Made by a program: the position numbers and the translations under genes. From Nematocida homosporus (taxonomy: Eukaryota; Microsporidia): 64,000 bases of DNA. Below, one piece after another: positions 63,820-64,000 of this stretch; position 1 is the stretch's first letter, and every line of letters begins with the position of its first letter. Under the pieces are notes generated by a model. That model was not told the origin of the DNA, ran no database searches, and worked only from the letters and a program-made list of their open reading frames with translations. The stretch spans positions 1-64,000 of the forward strand of contig NW_026250679.1 in assembly GCF_024244095.1 (NCBI RefSeq). Reading direction: 5' to 3'.

Positions 63820-64000
63820 TGGCTGAATAGAAACCATAAGAAGATCAATAAAACTTAATATTTGCATTGGATTAATAGATACCGGCAAATTAAATCTTAG
63901 ATTAGAATAGGATTGTGATAGTATTGATATTAGAGTAAACATTTACTTATATTTGCATCAGATGACCATCCAGGAGTACATTCAATTTAGTATACAGTTA

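Noticed and set aside
63820..63942. Upstream in-frame ATGs of the insulinase-like gene (63942, 63867, 63837)
   Set aside because: They would add up to 41 residues before a good signal anchor; the ATG at 63819 places the anchor at the N-terminus, though the longer form cannot be excluded.

Overview
The window is dense, intron-poor nuclear DNA of a reduced eukaryote. It carries eukaryote-only machinery: ribosomal proteins uL2 and uS11, RNA polymerase subunit RPB8, TFIIF alpha, SSU-processome factors MPP10, ENP2 and a UTP4-like protein, MSH2, a CHK1-like kinase, a Rho1 GEF, TBC, CDC50 and ubiquitin proteases. Nearly all genes are single uninterrupted frames. Several neighbours overlap or are only 7-40 bp apart, proteins are often shorter than their fungal counterparts, and several genes have a run of C just before the ATG. 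Together this best fits a microsporidian or closely related fungal-lineage parasite. That assignment is an inference; no rRNA, tRNA or diagnostic polar-tube gene was seen. Eukaryotic genes are expected to start at ATG, so starts were moved to the first plausible ATG where a longer frame would begin with TTG or GTG.

Layout. 0-4.1 kb: end of a Gly-rich protein, TAD3, a GDP-mannose-transporter-like protein, UGP1. 4.7-8 kb: MPP10, an acidic protein, uL2 and two small tail-anchored proteins. 8.1-18.5 kb: a large secretory glycosyltransferase with a bacterial-type motif, two secreted proteins (one with clear LRRs), a NIPA-like membrane protein, a TMEM209-like nuclear-envelope protein and RNase H2A. 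18.9-25.3 kb: a TatD nuclease, CDC50, RPB8 divergent from an AT-hook/cupin-like protein, a secreted orphan and a sphingomyelin-synthase-like enzyme. 25.3-32.2 kb: an accessory region with low gene density, a 206-bp direct repeat, and three membrane-anchored lineage-specific paralogs, two of them recently duplicated. 32.5-45.2 kb: coiled-coil proteins, ENP2, MSH2, GID8, TBC, TFIIF alpha, RhoGEF, IPI1 and an MPP-like M16 peptidase. 45.3-64 kb: a secreted low-complexity protein, OTU and USP7-type deubiquitinases, CHK1, a membrane-anchored kinase, a UTP4-like protein, uS11, a UBP14-type deubiquitinase and a membrane-anchored insulinase-like M16 peptidase.

How the genes work together. Ribosome production is strongly represented (MPP10, ENP2, UTP4-like, IPI1, uL2, uS11). 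So are the ubiquitin system (GID8, OTU1, UBP15-like, UBP14-like), genome maintenance and checkpoint (MSH2, RNase H2A, CHK1, TatD), and a secretory or surface set likely to face the host (glycosyltransferase, LRR protein, paralogous anchored proteins, low-complexity secreted protein, membrane M16 peptidase).

Spacers are made largely of degenerate short repeats built around TTAGTATTGGGTT or its complement. Each spacer is strongly G-rich or C-rich on one strand. No mobile element, CRISPR array, rRNA or convincing tRNA was found.
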